Source of the DNA: Streptomyces lienomycini
GTDB taxonomy: Bacteria > Actinomycetota > Actinomycetes > Streptomycetales > Streptomycetaceae
Assembly (NCBI RefSeq): GCF_027947595.1
Contig: NZ_CP116257.1
Location: 4,278,001-4,342,000, forward strand
DNA length: 64,000 nucleotides
Reading direction: 5' to 3'
Under the pieces are notes generated by a model. It was not told the DNA's origin and did no database searches. It was given only the letters and a program-made list of their open reading frames with translations. Within the stretch, counting starts at the first letter, position 1. Every line of letters starts with the position of its first letter. A program made the position numbers and the translations under genes. Of the stretch, positions 1 through 10,191 are shown one piece after another.

Positions 1-276
1 CTGCAACTGGTAGAGGCGCTCGCACACGTTGGTGAGCACCGTGCGGCCCGCGCTGCCGCCCTGGGTGTCGAGGTCCAGCGAGTCGGGCTCGTCCTCCAGC
101 AGCCAGTCGACGCTGTCCACCCCACCGGCGGCCGCGGGGGTGGTCGGGGTGAGCTGCAACCGGGTCACGTCGCGGGCCGCGGCCCCGGCCGGGCCGGTGT
201 CGGCGCCGCTGCAGGCGGTGGCGAGAACCGTCATGCCCGCCAGCCCGAGGGCGGCGATCGAGGTCTTCAACTTCAT
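1..276 (-). CDS. ABC transporter substrate-binding lipoprotein, partial (C-terminus outside window)
   Basis: The first 92 codons of an exported solute-binding protein; the rest lies beyond the window edge. The ATG at 276 is followed by a lipoprotein signal with lipobox LATAC near residue 22. The mature part contains DSVDWLLEDEPDSLDLDTQ and then NVCERLYQL. That resembles the opening of family-5 (peptide/nickel/opine) binding proteins, which deliver ligands to a membrane permease pair. The gene lies 115 bp downstream of the C45 acyltransferase on the same strand, so the two probably form one operon with permease and ATPase genes outside the window. The family call is from the N-terminus only; the lipoprotein call is firm. 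Confidence 0.75.
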   Translation of the reverse strand, partial: MKLKTSIAALGLAGMTVLATACSGADTGPAGAAARDVTRLQLTPTTPAAAGGVDSVDWLLEDEPDSLDLDTQGGSAGRTVLTNVCERLYQLQ

Positions 277-391
277 ACGGTGGCTCCTGGGCGGGAAGGG
301 TGGTGCGGAGACTGCTCGTTTCTGCGGCGTGCGGGGGGGACGTGGGGGGCGAGGCGGAGCGTGGGGGGTGGGAACAGCCGGTCGGTGCGGT

Positions 392-1531
392 CTACTTGGG
401 GGCGTGGGGGCCGTCGTAGAGGTTCCAGGGCAGGTCCTGGTAGCCGCGGTCGCAGGGGGTGCCGGGGGTGACGTGGTAGTCGCCGGAGGTCAGGTCGACG
501 CAGGAGGAGACGAGTGTCTGCCACTGCCGTACGGGCGACCTGCGGGGGTCGGGGTGGGTGCACAGCGACTCGGGGAAGCCGAGGTGGTCCGACATGGCTT
601 GCCGGATCGTCTTGCGGGACTCGTCGGGGCCCGTGGAGTCACGCAGTCGGCGCAGTCCCTGTTCGGCGCGGGGCACCCGGACGAGGGAGTCGGCGGCCAG
701 GGGCCGGTAGTCGGCGGCGAGCGCGGTGGGGATGCCGGCCTGGTAGTGGTTGCCGTGCACCAGCAGACCGTCGGTGGGGTACATCCAGCGGTGTCCGGCC
801 GGGGTGGCCTCCACGTCGATCGCGAAGCCTTCGCGGCAGGTGAGCAGCGCGTTCCCGGCGATGTGTGCGCGGGTCCGGCACAGCACGCGCAGGGCGTCGC
901 TGATGTTCGACTGGTCCAGCACGCTGCGGCGGATCACCGTCTGGGGCAGGCCGACGGTGTCGTCGAAGCGTCCGCCCAGTCCGTTGGCGTTGAGCGCGAT
1001 GCCCGCCGAGTTGGCGCCCTGGCGGCCGATTTGACCGGCCTCCACCTGCATGACGAGGGTCGGCTTCGGAGGCTGCACGATGCGCAGCATCACGACGGTG
1101 CCGGCCACCGCGGCCCGCCAGTCCCAGTTCTGCCCGGCCCACACATGGCCGTCGCCGCTCGCCGGTCCGTAGGCCGCGAAGGAGGTGCAGCCCTCGGCGG
1201 CCTCCTCGTCCTCGGGCAGCCGGCTGAAGGTGGAGTCGTAGATGACCTCGCCGCGTGCGTTGAGCGCCAGTACGTCGAGCAGGCCCACGCCTGCTCCGTC
1301 GGCTATGCCCCGCATCTCCTCGATCAGGTCGGGAGCGTGGTCGTGCACCGGCTCCAGCCAGAGCTGGGCCCGGGCCGTCACCTGATCCCAGGTCAGTCCG
1401 GAGGCCTCGCCGAAGGCTTCGGTGTAGTACCCGATGGCCTCGCCGATGCGGGAGCGCACCGCTTCGCCGTACTGCCGCCCGCGTTCCGCCGGTGTTCCGG
1501 AGATCTCTATGACCGGCAGGGCGTGGTGCAT
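392..1531 (-). CDS. C45-family acyltransferase / autoproteolytic amidohydrolase
   Basis: A 379-residue cytoplasmic protein of the acyl-CoA:6-aminopenicillanate acyltransferase-like (peptidase C45, Ntn-hydrolase) family. The likely N-terminal nucleophile after self-cleavage is Cys115 in AEGCTSFAAYG, preceded by the typical NARGEVIYD segment. Other family marks are GQNWDW and NSAGIALNANGLGG. Members hydrolyse or transfer amide-linked acyl groups; the substrate here is unknown. CCTCCCGAGGAG lies just upstream of the ATG and gives a strong ribosome site. The pairing with a peptide-type binding protein suggests the substrate is imported. A divergent RpiR regulator and a palindrome at 1571-1596 suggest local control. 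Confidence 0.88.
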   Translation of the reverse strand: MHHALPVIEISGTPAERGRQYGEAVRSRIGEAIGYYTEAFGEASGLTWDQVTARAQLWLEPVHDHAPDLIEEMRGIADGAGVGLLDVLALNARGEVIYDSTFSRLPEDEEAAEGCTSFAAYGPASGDGHVWAGQNWDWRAAVAGTVVMLRIVQPPKPTLVMQVEAGQIGRQGANSAGIALNANGLGGRFDDTVGLPQTVIRRSVLDQSNISDALRVLCRTRAHIAGNALLTCREGFAIDVEATPAGHRWMYPTDGLLVHGNHYQAGIPTALAADYRPLAADSLVRVPRAEQGLRRLRDSTGPDESRKTIRQAMSDHLGFPESLCTHPDPRRSPVRQWQTLVSSCVDLTSGDYHVTPGTPCDRGYQDLPWNLYDGPHAPK

Positions 1532-1570
1532 GACAGGACTCCTCGGGAGGGTGATCGTGCTGTAACATCC

Positions 1571-1596
1571 GTTCCAAGAGTGAACATCATTGGAAC
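1571..1596. promoter_or_regulatory. Palindromic operator between C45 gene and RpiR regulator
   Basis: A perfect inverted repeat, GTTCCAA-N12-TTGGAAC, sits in the 112-bp gap between the divergent genes starting at 1531 and 1644. Its size and place suit a dimeric regulator, most simply the adjacent RpiR protein controlling itself and the C45/transport operon. The binding partner is inferred, not shown. Confidence 0.6.
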
Positions 1597-1643
1597 AAGT
1601 TGCTCAGAGCGTAACCACGAAACCGAGTAAGTCAAGAGGCGTA

Positions 1644-2546
1644 ATGGATGTTCCAGAGGCTGGCAGTGTGGGTCCGGGCGGGCTGGCCCGGCTGCGGACC
1701 GCGATCCGAGACCTGTGGGAGGAGCTCTCGGCGTCCGAGCGCACCGTCGCGCAGTACCTCGCGAGCGCGCCCGCGGAGCAGATCATGTTCGCCAGCGCTC
1801 AGCAGCTGGGCACCGCCAGCGGCACCAGCAACGCCACCGTCGTCCGCGCCTTGCAGCACCTGGGGTACGCGGGGCTTCCGGCTCTGAAGAGGGAACTGGC
1901 CGCGGACTTCACCGCTTCGCAGGCGCCCGAGGTCCGGCTCAGGCAGCGCATCTCCCACGTGGGCCAGGACCTGGAGAGCATCTGGGGCGACGTGTTCGAC
2001 GAGGCGCAGGAGCGCATCGAGCAGGCCAGGCGTCTGACCGGTACGAAGTCCTTCGAGCGGGCCGTCGAGGTACTGGCTCCGGCCCGCGAGGTCTTCTGCT
2101 ACGGCGTCGCCGCGTGCGAGTTCGGGGCCCGCCACCTCGCCCTGTCCCTCGGCCGGCTGGGGCGCCGCGCCCGCTTCAGCGGGGCCACCGGGTTCGCCTT
2201 CGCCGACGATCTGCTGCCCCTCGCGCAGGGCGACGCGGTGGCGGTCTTCCAGCCGGCCCGCCCGCTGCACGAGCTGGCCGTCCTGGTGGAACGGGCGCGG
2301 GCGGTCGGGGCCGGTGTCGTCCTGATCACCGACGAACTCGGAGAGCGCTTCGGTGACCGCGTCGACGCCGTGCTCACCGCGCCGCACACGCCCACCGGAA
2401 ACACCAACGAGTCTTTGACCGGTCTCCTGGTCGCCGACGCGCTGCTGCTGGCGATGACCACCCTGGACGAGACACGTGCCGTGGAGCACTCCCACCAGCT
2501 GACGGCGCTGCGCGAGCGTTTGGTTACGCCCCCTCGACGAACCTGA
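1644..2546 (+). CDS. MurR/RpiR family transcriptional regulator
   Basis: A 300-residue regulator with an N-terminal RpiR-type helix-turn-helix (about residues 15-75; LSASERTVAQYLASAP and GTSNATVVRALQHLG) and a C-terminal SIS domain that senses phosphosugars or related ligands. The SIS core includes the VFCYGVAACEFGA segment. The ATG at 1644 is preferred because an AGAGG stretch precedes it and the protein then starts near the conserved HTH; upstream in-frame starts would run through the palindrome. It diverges from the C45/ABC operon and probably controls it. It ends 9 bp before the convergent HEAT-repeat gene. Confidence 0.9.
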   Translation: MDVPEAGSVGPGGLARLRTAIRDLWEELSASERTVAQYLASAPAEQIMFASAQQLGTASGTSNATVVRALQHLGYAGLPALKRELAADFTASQAPEVRLRQRISHVGQDLESIWGDVFDEAQERIEQARRLTGTKSFERAVEVLAPAREVFCYGVAACEFGARHLALSLGRLGRRARFSGATGFAFADDLLPLAQGDAVAVFQPARPLHELAVLVERARAVGAGVVLITDELGERFGDRVDAVLTAPHTPTGNTNESLTGLLVADALLLAMTTLDETRAVEHSHQLTALRERLVTPPRRT

Positions 2547-2554
2547 GGCGCTCC

Positions 2555-4599
2555 TCACGGCAGCGCCAGCACCGCCTCGATGAGGGAGCGGGCTTCCTCG
2601 TCGTCGAGGACGGCCCGGTAGTCCGAGTGGGCGGACAGCCGTCGGTCGCGAGCCCTGACCTGGTGGAGGACGTGACGCGCGCCGGGGGTGGTCGCGCCGA
2701 TGCGGAGGAAGGCGCGCAGCGTCCAAAGGAGGAACCCGTAGCCGTCGTCGTCCCCGGCGGCGTCCGTGACGGCCTGTTCCAGCACCGCGAGGCCGGGCCG
2801 CGGATCGCCGGTGATCGCCGCCAGGGCGACCGCCGCCTCCACCGCCGTCAGGCCCTCGGCGGTGTCCATGATGTGCCGCACCCGTTCGCCGTGGGCGGCG
2901 GCGGCGGAACCGAAGTCGGCCAGGAGGGAGACCGGTCCGTAGGCCGGGCCCGGCTCCTGCTCCACCGCCTCGCCCAGCAGCCGCAGGACCGCGTCGTCGT
3001 CCCCGCCTCCGATGCGCCACGCGGCCCATGCGATCCTCCGGTGGTTGGCCGCGTGGTCGAGGACCACGGCGTCGCGCACGGCGGGCGCCGTGGACGCGGC
3101 CCCCGGCCCCATCGCGACGAGCGCGTCGACCGCACTCAGCGAGTACCGCGTGTCCTTGAGGAGCGGCATCAGCTCCGGCAGCGCGGGCAGTGCCGCCGGG
3201 CCCCACGCCTCGGCGACCCTCACCAGGACGCCGGTCAGCGGGCCGTGATCGCCGTCGCGCTCGTACTGGAGCCGTACTTCCCGGCGCAGCACGGGCAGCA
3301 GGACGTCCGCGTGCTCCCGCAGCGGGGCGAGGACCTCGTGGATCTCCGGGCCGCGCGGGTCGCCCGTGGCGTAGCCGCGTGCGTACTGCTCCCGGTAGGG
3401 CGCCCACAACGCCTCGACGAGGCCGGGGAGGGCACGGGGGTCGTCCAGCCTGACGAGGGCCCAGCGTGCGAAGTCGCCGACGGTGCCCTCGATCCAGGAG
3501 ATCCGGTCGGTCCCGGGATCGTCGATCAGTGCCGCCAGACGGTCGGCGTACGGGGCGGAGAGCGGTGCGAGGATCGCGAGGAGGTGCACGGCCTTGAGGC
3601 GCACACAGTCGTCGGGATGGTCCAGCAGCCGCGCCGCCAGGGGCAGCACCCGGGGTGCGAGGGAGGGCCGCGGCACCAGGAGCCGCCACGCCTCGTCGAG
3701 GGCGACCCGGTGCAGGCCGGTGTCCCCGGTGCGGTCCGCGGCCTCTGCCAGCCGGATCACGAACGACAGGGCGGTGTGGGGGCGGTGGCCGAAGAGCCCG
3801 GTCACCCACGCGGCGACGTCGTCGCGGGTGAACGCGCTCTCGACGTCCGGCGGGAACCAGATCTGCTCGAAACGGGGGCGGACCGCCGGGTCGGTGAGGA
3901 CGTCCAGCAACAGGCCGGTGTGGCGCAGGGGGACGTCGCGGTCGAGGGACGCCCACGCGACCACGGTCGCGACCTTCAGCACCGGCTCGCCGTCCCGCAC
4001 CACCTGGTCCAGCACCGCCCGGACGACGCGCGGGTCCGCACGGTCCCGGCTGCCGGGGCCCGGGCCGGCCGCCTCCTGGGAGCCGGCGGCCGCCCGTGTG
4101 CCCAACGCCAGTAGCACGCCCAGGCGTACGGCCGGGTCGTTCTCGGTGTGCCGGCGCTCCAGCAGTGTGCCGTCGTCCGTGAGGGGGACGGCCGCTCGCC
4201 GGATCGCGGGGTCCGGATCCGCCGACAGTGCCGCGAGGGTGCTCTCCTGGCGCCGCCACTCCTCGTACCAGCGATCCCCCGCGTCCCGGGACCGCGGCGC
4301 GCGGCGTCGTGCAGGGCGGTGAGGAGTTCGACGAGGGCGACGCGGGCGCCGTTGTCCGGGTCGGCGGCGAGCGCGGTGACGAACGGCAGGGCCACGGCAG
4401 CGACCGACCCGACTCCGCCCGCCCTCCCGAACAGACAGTCGTACAGCGGGTGGCAGTCCGGCTCCGTCGCCGCGGGCCCCTTCCTGGCGAGGCGCCGCAG
4501 CGCGCGGGGTACTTCCTCGACCGGGTGGTGCTCCGGCGAGTCCGTCTCGAACCGGCTCCAGTCCACCGCGTCCACTGCCTCGACCGAAGTCCCCGTCAT
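2555..4599 (-). pseudogene. HEAT-repeat protein, broken by an apparent single-base deletion
   Basis: Two reading frames together encode one HEAT-repeat protein. The N-terminal part starts with an ATG at 4599 (MTGTSVEAVDAVDWSRFETD) and runs to about 4285. The larger C-terminal part continues one frame over (DRWYEEWRRQESTLAALSAD, then NDPAVRLGVLLAL) to the stop at 2555. Adding one base to a G or C run in 4270-4300 (for example GGGA to GGGGA on the minus strand) would rejoin the frames. Repeats such as CVRLKAVHLLAILAPL and RRIAWAAWRIGG are typical scaffold helices; no enzymatic motif is visible. It may be a true pseudogene or a sequence error. Function unknown. Confidence 0.75.
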
Positions 4600-4913
4600 T
4601 CCCACCCCGTGCACTCCGTCCCCTGCCGACCGCCCGTCATCCTCACACCCGCCCGGAGCGCGGTCACCCGGTTTTCGTCGGGAACGCCGGGGAGGGGCGG
4701 TGATCGGCTCGCTCGTGCGCCGACTCCGGAGCCTGCCGGTGACAGGCCGCGGACGTGTGGCGGCGGACCGGGAACGTACAAACGCACATGCCAGGCCGTA
4801 GAACCGATGATCACGCTCATGCGAAGCGACAAGAGACTTTCACCTTGCATCTGCGGCAGTATGCTCTGCGTATGCACGCCTACGTCCGTTCAGGACCTCG
4901 AAGGAGTGGCCCC
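4600..4913. promoter_or_regulatory. Intergenic region upstream of modA
   Basis: This 314-bp gap between divergent genes has no convincing coding sequence. Near its right end GTATGC occurs twice (4859-4864 and 4870-4875), 11 bp apart, roughly one helical turn. TATGCT at 4860-4865 could be a -10 box with TTTCAC about 16 bp upstream. A molybdate-responsive repressor site here is plausible, but no ModE gene is in the window. Confidence 0.35.
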
Positions 4914-5744
4914 GTGTTGACCCGTTCCGCGCGCCGGACCCGCCGGATGCCGCTGCTGACCGGCGCAGGTGCCGTCCTGCTGCTGGCCCTGAGCGCCTGT
5001 TCGTCCTCCGGCTCCGATTCCGACGCCGAGTCCGGGGGATCCTCGTCGGCCGGCGGCTCGGACAGGCTGTCCGGGACCGTGAACGTCTTCGCCGCGGCCT
5101 CGCTGACGGAGAGCTTCACCGAGCTGGGCGAGGACTTCGAGAAGCAGCACCCCGGCACCAAGGTCGTCTTCAACTTCGGGGGCAGCGACTCGCTGGCCGC
5201 GGGCATCACGAGCGGCGCACCGGCCGACGTGTTCGCCTCCGCCAGCCCCAGGACGATGAAGGTCGTCACGGACGCCGACGCCGCCGCCGGGACACCGGTC
5301 ACCTTCGTCCGCAACCAGCTGGAGATCGCCACCCTGCCGGGCAACCCGGACGGGATCACCTCCCTGGAGGGCCTCACCGGGGACGATCTGAAGGTCGTGC
5401 TGTGCGACAGGACGGTGCCCTGCGGAGCCGCCGCCCAGAAGGCACTGACCGCCGCCGGTCTGAAGCTCACTCCGGTCTCCTACGAGGAGGACGTGAAGTC
5501 GGCGCTCAACAAGGTGGTCCTCAAGGAGGCCGACGCCGCGGTCGTCTACCGGACGGATGTGAGGGCGGCAGGTGACAAGGTGGAGGGCGTGGAGTTCCCC
5601 GAGTCGGCGAAGGCCGTCAACGACTACCCGATCACCCTGCTCAGGGACGCCCCCAACGCCGAGGTCGGCAAGGAGTTCATCGAACTGGTGCGGTCCGCCG
5701 AGGGGCAGAAGGTCCTGACCGAGGCCGGGTTCACCGCGCCGTGA
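4914..5744 (+). CDS. modA: Molybdate ABC transporter, substrate-binding lipoprotein
   Basis: A 276-residue exported lipoprotein that binds molybdate (or tungstate) for import. The GTG at 4914 is chosen because AAGGAG (4901-4906) lies 7 bp upstream and the protein then begins with a proper signal: RRTRR, hydrophobic stretch, lipobox LSAC (Cys29). The mature domain has ModA marks: VFAAASLTESFTELG, FNFGGSDSLAAGI, GAPADVFASAS, and AAVVYRTDV near the C-terminus. It heads a tight operon; the stop overlaps the modB start by four bases. An in-frame ATG at 4872 lacks a ribosome site. The oxyanion specificity is inferred from the family. Confidence 0.93.
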   Translation: MLTRSARRTRRMPLLTGAGAVLLLALSACSSSGSDSDAESGGSSSAGGSDRLSGTVNVFAAASLTESFTELGEDFEKQHPGTKVVFNFGGSDSLAAGITSGAPADVFASASPRTMKVVTDADAAAGTPVTFVRNQLEIATLPGNPDGITSLEGLTGDDLKVVLCDRTVPCGAAAQKALTAAGLKLTPVSYEEDVKSALNKVVLKEADAAVVYRTDVRAAGDKVEGVEFPESAKAVNDYPITLLRDAPNAEVGKEFIELVRSAEGQKVLTEAGFTAP

Positions 5745-6588
5745 CCGCCCCGCACAAGGCCGGTGCCGCGACCGGCCCCCGCACGGGCGGGCAGCGGCGC
5801 CGCCGCCCGGTCCGCGGCGGGGCTCCGCTGCCGCTGCTCGTCCCCGCGCTCGTCGGCCTGGCGTTCCTGGTGCTTCCTCTCGCCGCCCTGCTGATCCGGG
5901 CGCCCTGGGGGAGCATGCCGGAGCTGCTGACCAGTACCGAGGTGTGGCAGGCGCTGCGGCTCTCGCTGATCTGCGCCACGGCGGCGACCGTCGTGAGCAT
6001 GGTGATCGGCGTGCCGCTGGCCTGGCTGCTGGCCCGGGTGGAGTTCCCCGGACGCGGACTCGTCCGGGCCCTGGTGACGCTGCCGCTGGTGCTGCCGCCG
6101 GTGGTGGGCGGTGTCGCCCTGCTCATGGCGCTGGGCCGCAACGGGGTCGTCGGGCGGTGGCTGGACTCGTGGTTCGGGATCACGCTGCCGTTCACCACCA
6201 CCGGTGTGATCCTCGCGGAGGCGTTCGTGGCGATGCCGTTCCTCGTCATCAGCGTCGAGGGCACCCTGCGTGCTGCCGACCCCCGCTACGAGGAGGCGGC
6301 CACCACCCTGGGCGCGTCCCGCTTCACGGCGTTCCGCCGGGTCACGCTGCCGCTGATCGCGCCCGGGATCGCCGCCGGTGCCGTCCTGGCCTGGGCACGG
6401 GCACTCGGCGAGTTCGGGGCGACGATCACCTTCGCCGGCAACTTCCCCGGCCGCACCCAGACCATGCCGCTGGCGGTCTACCTCGCCCTGCAGAGCGACC
6501 CGGAGGCCGCCGTCGCCCTCAGCCTGGTACTGCTGGCCGTTTCCGTCGCCGTCCTCGCCGGACTGCGCGACCGCTGGATGACCGCCTC

Positions 6589-6592
<4 letters not shown>
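5741..6592 (+). CDS. modB: Molybdate ABC transporter permease
   Basis: A 283-residue integral membrane protein, the channel subunit of the molybdate importer. Several hydrophobic helices are evident, for example LLVPALVGLAFLVLPLAALL near the N-terminus and LSLVLLAVSVAVLAGL at the end. The permease EAA loop that contacts the ATPase is EEAATTLGASRFTAFRRVTL. The GTG start overlaps the modA stop and the modC ATG overlaps this gene's stop (ATGA), so the three genes are translationally coupled. Confidence 0.93.
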
Positions 6593-7695
<1,103 letters not shown>

Positions 7696-7701
7696 CATCG
7701 C

Positions 7702-7726
7702 GAGGAGGCACCGGCAACGCCTCCTC
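7702..7726. terminator. Hairpin between convergent modC and TetR gene
   Basis: GAGGAGGC, a nine-base loop and GCCTCCTC form a perfect 8-bp stem just after the modC stop, overlapping the end of the convergent TetR gene. There is no T-tract, as usual for high-GC actinomycetes. It could stop transcripts from both sides. Confidence 0.6.
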
Positions 7727-8315
7727 AGTCGCCCGCGTCGAGAGTCCGCGCGAGTGCGCCGAGGGTCACGTCGACGACGGCGCGCAGCCGCTCCGTGCCC
7801 GTTCCGGCCCTGCTCATGACGGCGAGGGACTGGTTCACGGCCGCGAGGTGGGTCGCGAAGGACTCGGCAGCCTCGTCGTTCAGCCGGCCGGCCTTCAGCG
7901 CGGCACGTAGCCGGGTGTGCTGGAAGCCGATCGCCTCGCGGGCACGCTCCGCGACGCTCGCGCTCAGCACCGGGGTCGCCATGACGGTCTGGGCCACCAG
8001 GCATCCGTCGGGCAGACGGGGGTCCGCGATGCGGTCCAGGGTGACGTCGAAGAACGCCCGCACGGCCGCCAGGGGCCGGTCGGCGGCGCAGGACAGCGCG
8101 GCGTCGTACTTGTCTCCGTACCGCGTGGAGTAGCGCTCCAGGCAGCGCGTGAAGAGCGTGTCCTTGTCGCCGAAGGAGGAGTAGAGGGAGCTGCGGTTGA
8201 GTCCGGTCGCCCGGGACAAGTCGTCCACCGACGTGTCCGCGTAACCGGCCCGCCAGAACTGGAGCATCGCGGCATCGAGCGCCGTGGCGATGTCGAACTG
8301 CTTCCTGCCCGCCAT
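7725..8315 (-). CDS. TetR/AcrR family transcriptional repressor
   Basis: A 196-residue regulator. The N-terminal HTH is clear: FDIATALDAAMLQFWRAGYA, then TSVDDLSRATGLNRSSLYSS and FGDKDTLFTRCLERY. The C-terminal half is the variable ligand domain. The ATG at 8315 is preferred because GGGAGGT lies 6 bp upstream and MAGRKQFD is a typical family start. It diverges from an alpha/beta hydrolase gene across a gap holding a perfect 30-bp palindrome, so it very probably represses that gene and itself. The inducer is unknown. Confidence 0.9.
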   Translation of the reverse strand: MAGRKQFDIATALDAAMLQFWRAGYADTSVDDLSRATGLNRSSLYSSFGDKDTLFTRCLERYSTRYGDKYDAALSCAADRPLAAVRAFFDVTLDRIADPRLPDGCLVAQTVMATPVLSASVAERAREAIGFQHTRLRAALKAGRLNDEAAESFATHLAAVNQSLAVMSRAGTGTERLRAVVDVTLGALARTLDAGD

Positions 8316-8360
8316 GCCGCACCTCCCTCTCACTCGACCATCCCCGACGGAGACCATTCT

Positions 8361-8390
8361 CCCATCTTGAACCATTCAGTTCAAGATGGG
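8361..8390. promoter_or_regulatory. Perfect TetR-type operator palindrome
   Basis: CCCATCTTGAAC and GTTCAAGATGGG are perfect 12-bp arms with a 6-bp spacer, lying between the divergent TetR gene (8315) and the hydrolase gene (8473). TTGAAC in the left arm could serve as the -35 box of the hydrolase promoter, so repressor binding would block polymerase. Confidence 0.75.
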
Positions 8391-8472
8391 TTAGGGTGAA
8401 GCTCCTGATCACCCTCTGTTTCGACGATCAGGCCGACCCTCAGCACACACTTCACGCCGACGGAGGAGAACG

Positions 8473-9405
8473 ATGAACGAGCCCGCAAGCGCCCCCGGCG
8501 TCCCCGGCAACCCGGTCCGCGACCTGCCGCTGCCCGACCTGGCCGGTTTCACCCACCGTTGGGTCGACGCGGACGGCGTCCGGCTCCACGCGGTCGAGGG
8601 CGGCCGGCCGGAGGGCCCAGCCGTCGTGCTGCTCGCCGGGTTCCCGCAGACCTGGTGGGCGTGGCGCGAGGTGATGCCGCCCCTGGCCGCCCGCTTCCAC
8701 GTCATCGCGTTGGACCTGCCGGGCCAGGGCCACTCCGAACGCCCGGACATCAGCTACGACACGCACACGGTCGCCGCGCACGTCCACGCCGCGGTCGAGG
8801 CGCTCGGAGTCTCCGTGTACTGGCTGGTCGCCCACGACATCGGCGCGTGGGTCGCCTTCTCCCTCGCCCTGGAGCAGCGGAGCCGGTTGCGCGGCCTGGC
8901 GCTGCTCGATGCCGGCATCCCGGGCATCACGCTCCCCGACGCCGTCCCGACCGATCCCCAACAGGCCTGGAAAACCTGGCACTTCGCCTTCCACCTGGTG
9001 CCCGACCTGCCCGAGACGCTGCTCACCGGCCGCGAACGGGAGTACGTCGGCTGGTTCCTGAAGGCCAAGACCCTCGCCTCCGACACCTTCGACGACGCCG
9101 ACATCGAGCACTACGCCGCGTCCGTGGCGGCGGACGGCGGTCTCCGTGCCTCCCTGGCCTACTACCGGGACGCCACCGAGTCGGCGCGCAGGAACCACGA
9201 GGCGCTGGCGCGACAGCGCCTGACGGTTCCGGTTCTCGGGATCTCCAGCAGCCACGGCTCCATCCCCGACATGGCGGCTTCCGTCCGGCCGTGGGCCGAC
9301 CACGCCACCGGGATCGTCGTGCCGGACGCAGGACACTTCATCCCCGACGAACAGCCCGACGCCGTCGCTGCCGCGCTGACCGGCTTCATCGCCGAGGACG
9401 GCTGA
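8473..9405 (+). CDS. Alpha/beta hydrolase, epoxide hydrolase / haloalkane dehalogenase-like
   Basis: A 310-residue soluble hydrolase. Asp rather than Ser sits at the nucleophile elbow: VAHDIGAW, Asp122. This is the mark of epoxide hydrolases and haloalkane or haloacetate dehalogenases, which form a covalent aspartyl ester. The oxyanion-side motif GFPQTWWAWREVMP matches the HGFP motif of epoxide hydrolases except for its first residue (AGFP). The catalytic His is probably in DAGHFIPDEQPD near the C-terminus. GGAGGAG precedes the ATG. Divergence from a TetR gene with a palindromic operator suggests induction by a xenobiotic or metabolite. Epoxide versus halide substrate cannot be settled by eye. 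Confidence 0.85.
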   Translation: MNEPASAPGVPGNPVRDLPLPDLAGFTHRWVDADGVRLHAVEGGRPEGPAVVLLAGFPQTWWAWREVMPPLAARFHVIALDLPGQGHSERPDISYDTHTVAAHVHAAVEALGVSVYWLVAHDIGAWVAFSLALEQRSRLRGLALLDAGIPGITLPDAVPTDPQQAWKTWHFAFHLVPDLPETLLTGREREYVGWFLKAKTLASDTFDDADIEHYAASVAADGGLRASLAYYRDATESARRNHEALARQRLTVPVLGISSSHGSIPDMAASVRPWADHATGIVVPDAGHFIPDEQPDAVAAALTGFIAEDG

Positions 9406-9486
9406 GAGGGGCCCCGAAGCTCGCCGCCGCGACGGTCGGTGGGTGGGTGGCGGCCGGGACGAGCTTGCCGCGGGTGCGGCCGGCGC

Positions 9487-9993
9487 CTACTCGCCGACGG
9501 CTCCGTCGATCGCCTCGCGCAGGAGGTCGGCGTGGCCGTTGTGCCGCGCGTACTCCTCGATCATGTGGGTGAGGACGTAGCGCAGGGAGATGGTCACGCC
9601 GCCACAGTCGACGGTGCCGTCGACCGAGGCGAAGGAGCGGGCGACGGCACGGGCGTGGGCGCACTCCTCGTGCCAGACCGCGAACGCCTCCTCCACGTCG
9701 GCGTCCTCGACGTGGAAGTCCGCGAACGTGCCGTCGACCTCTCCGGGCCACAACGACTCCAGGTCCTCGGCGTTCAGGGCGAAGCGGAACCAGCTTCGCT
9801 CGACGGAGGCCGCGTGGCGTACCAGGCCGAGGAGTGTGAGCCCCGAGGTCGGCACCGCCTTCTGCTTCAGCTGCTCGCCGGTCAGTCCCCGGCACTTCAT
9901 GGCCAGGGTGGCACGCTGGTGGTCGAGGAACGAGGTGAGCGACGCACGGTCGTCGGCCACCTTCGAAGGGGGGATGCGCTGTTCGTCGTTCAC
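9487..9993 (-). CDS. DinB-family (DUF664) protein
   Basis: A 168-residue DinB-fold protein. Metal-ligand histidines are at the usual places: LVRHAASVERSWF in the first half, and HMIEEYARHNGHADLLRE near the C-terminus, the typical actinomycete DUF664 ending. Characterised relatives include mycothiol-dependent enzymes such as maleylpyruvate isomerase, but this protein's substrate is unknown. The start is GTG at 9993; an ATG slightly upstream runs into an immediate stop. It stands alone, convergent with the preceding hydrolase. Confidence 0.85.
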   Translation of the reverse strand: MNDEQRIPPSKVADDRASLTSFLDHQRATLAMKCRGLTGEQLKQKAVPTSGLTLLGLVRHAASVERSWFRFALNAEDLESLWPGEVDGTFADFHVEDADVEEAFAVWHEECAHARAVARSFASVDGTVDCGGVTISLRYVLTHMIEEYARHNGHADLLREAIDGAVGE

Positions 9994-10191
9994 CGCCCCA
10001 TGATGGCAAGGCCGTCTCCCCGCGGGCCACCCCGCGTACGAGGTGATCCGAAAGTCAACACAGGTCCGAAACAGCGTCGTTGGGTCTCCACAGGTCGGTC
10101 GCGGAACTATCCTCGGAGCCCTGCCGGCGCCAGGGGGCCGCCGTTGCCGAGTGACGTCACGTACAGGTGGTCGACCGGAAGGCGAACGGAC

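Noticed and set aside
1632..4259. An 875-residue open frame on the minus strand antisense to the RpiR gene and across the HEAT-repeat gene
   Set aside because: It is Arg/Gly/Pro-rich, has no domain, and shadows real genes. Long open antisense frames are expected at this GC content.
4596..4877. A 93-residue minus-strand frame in the modA upstream gap
   Set aside because: No recognisable domain; it covers the likely modA promoter and has no ribosome site.
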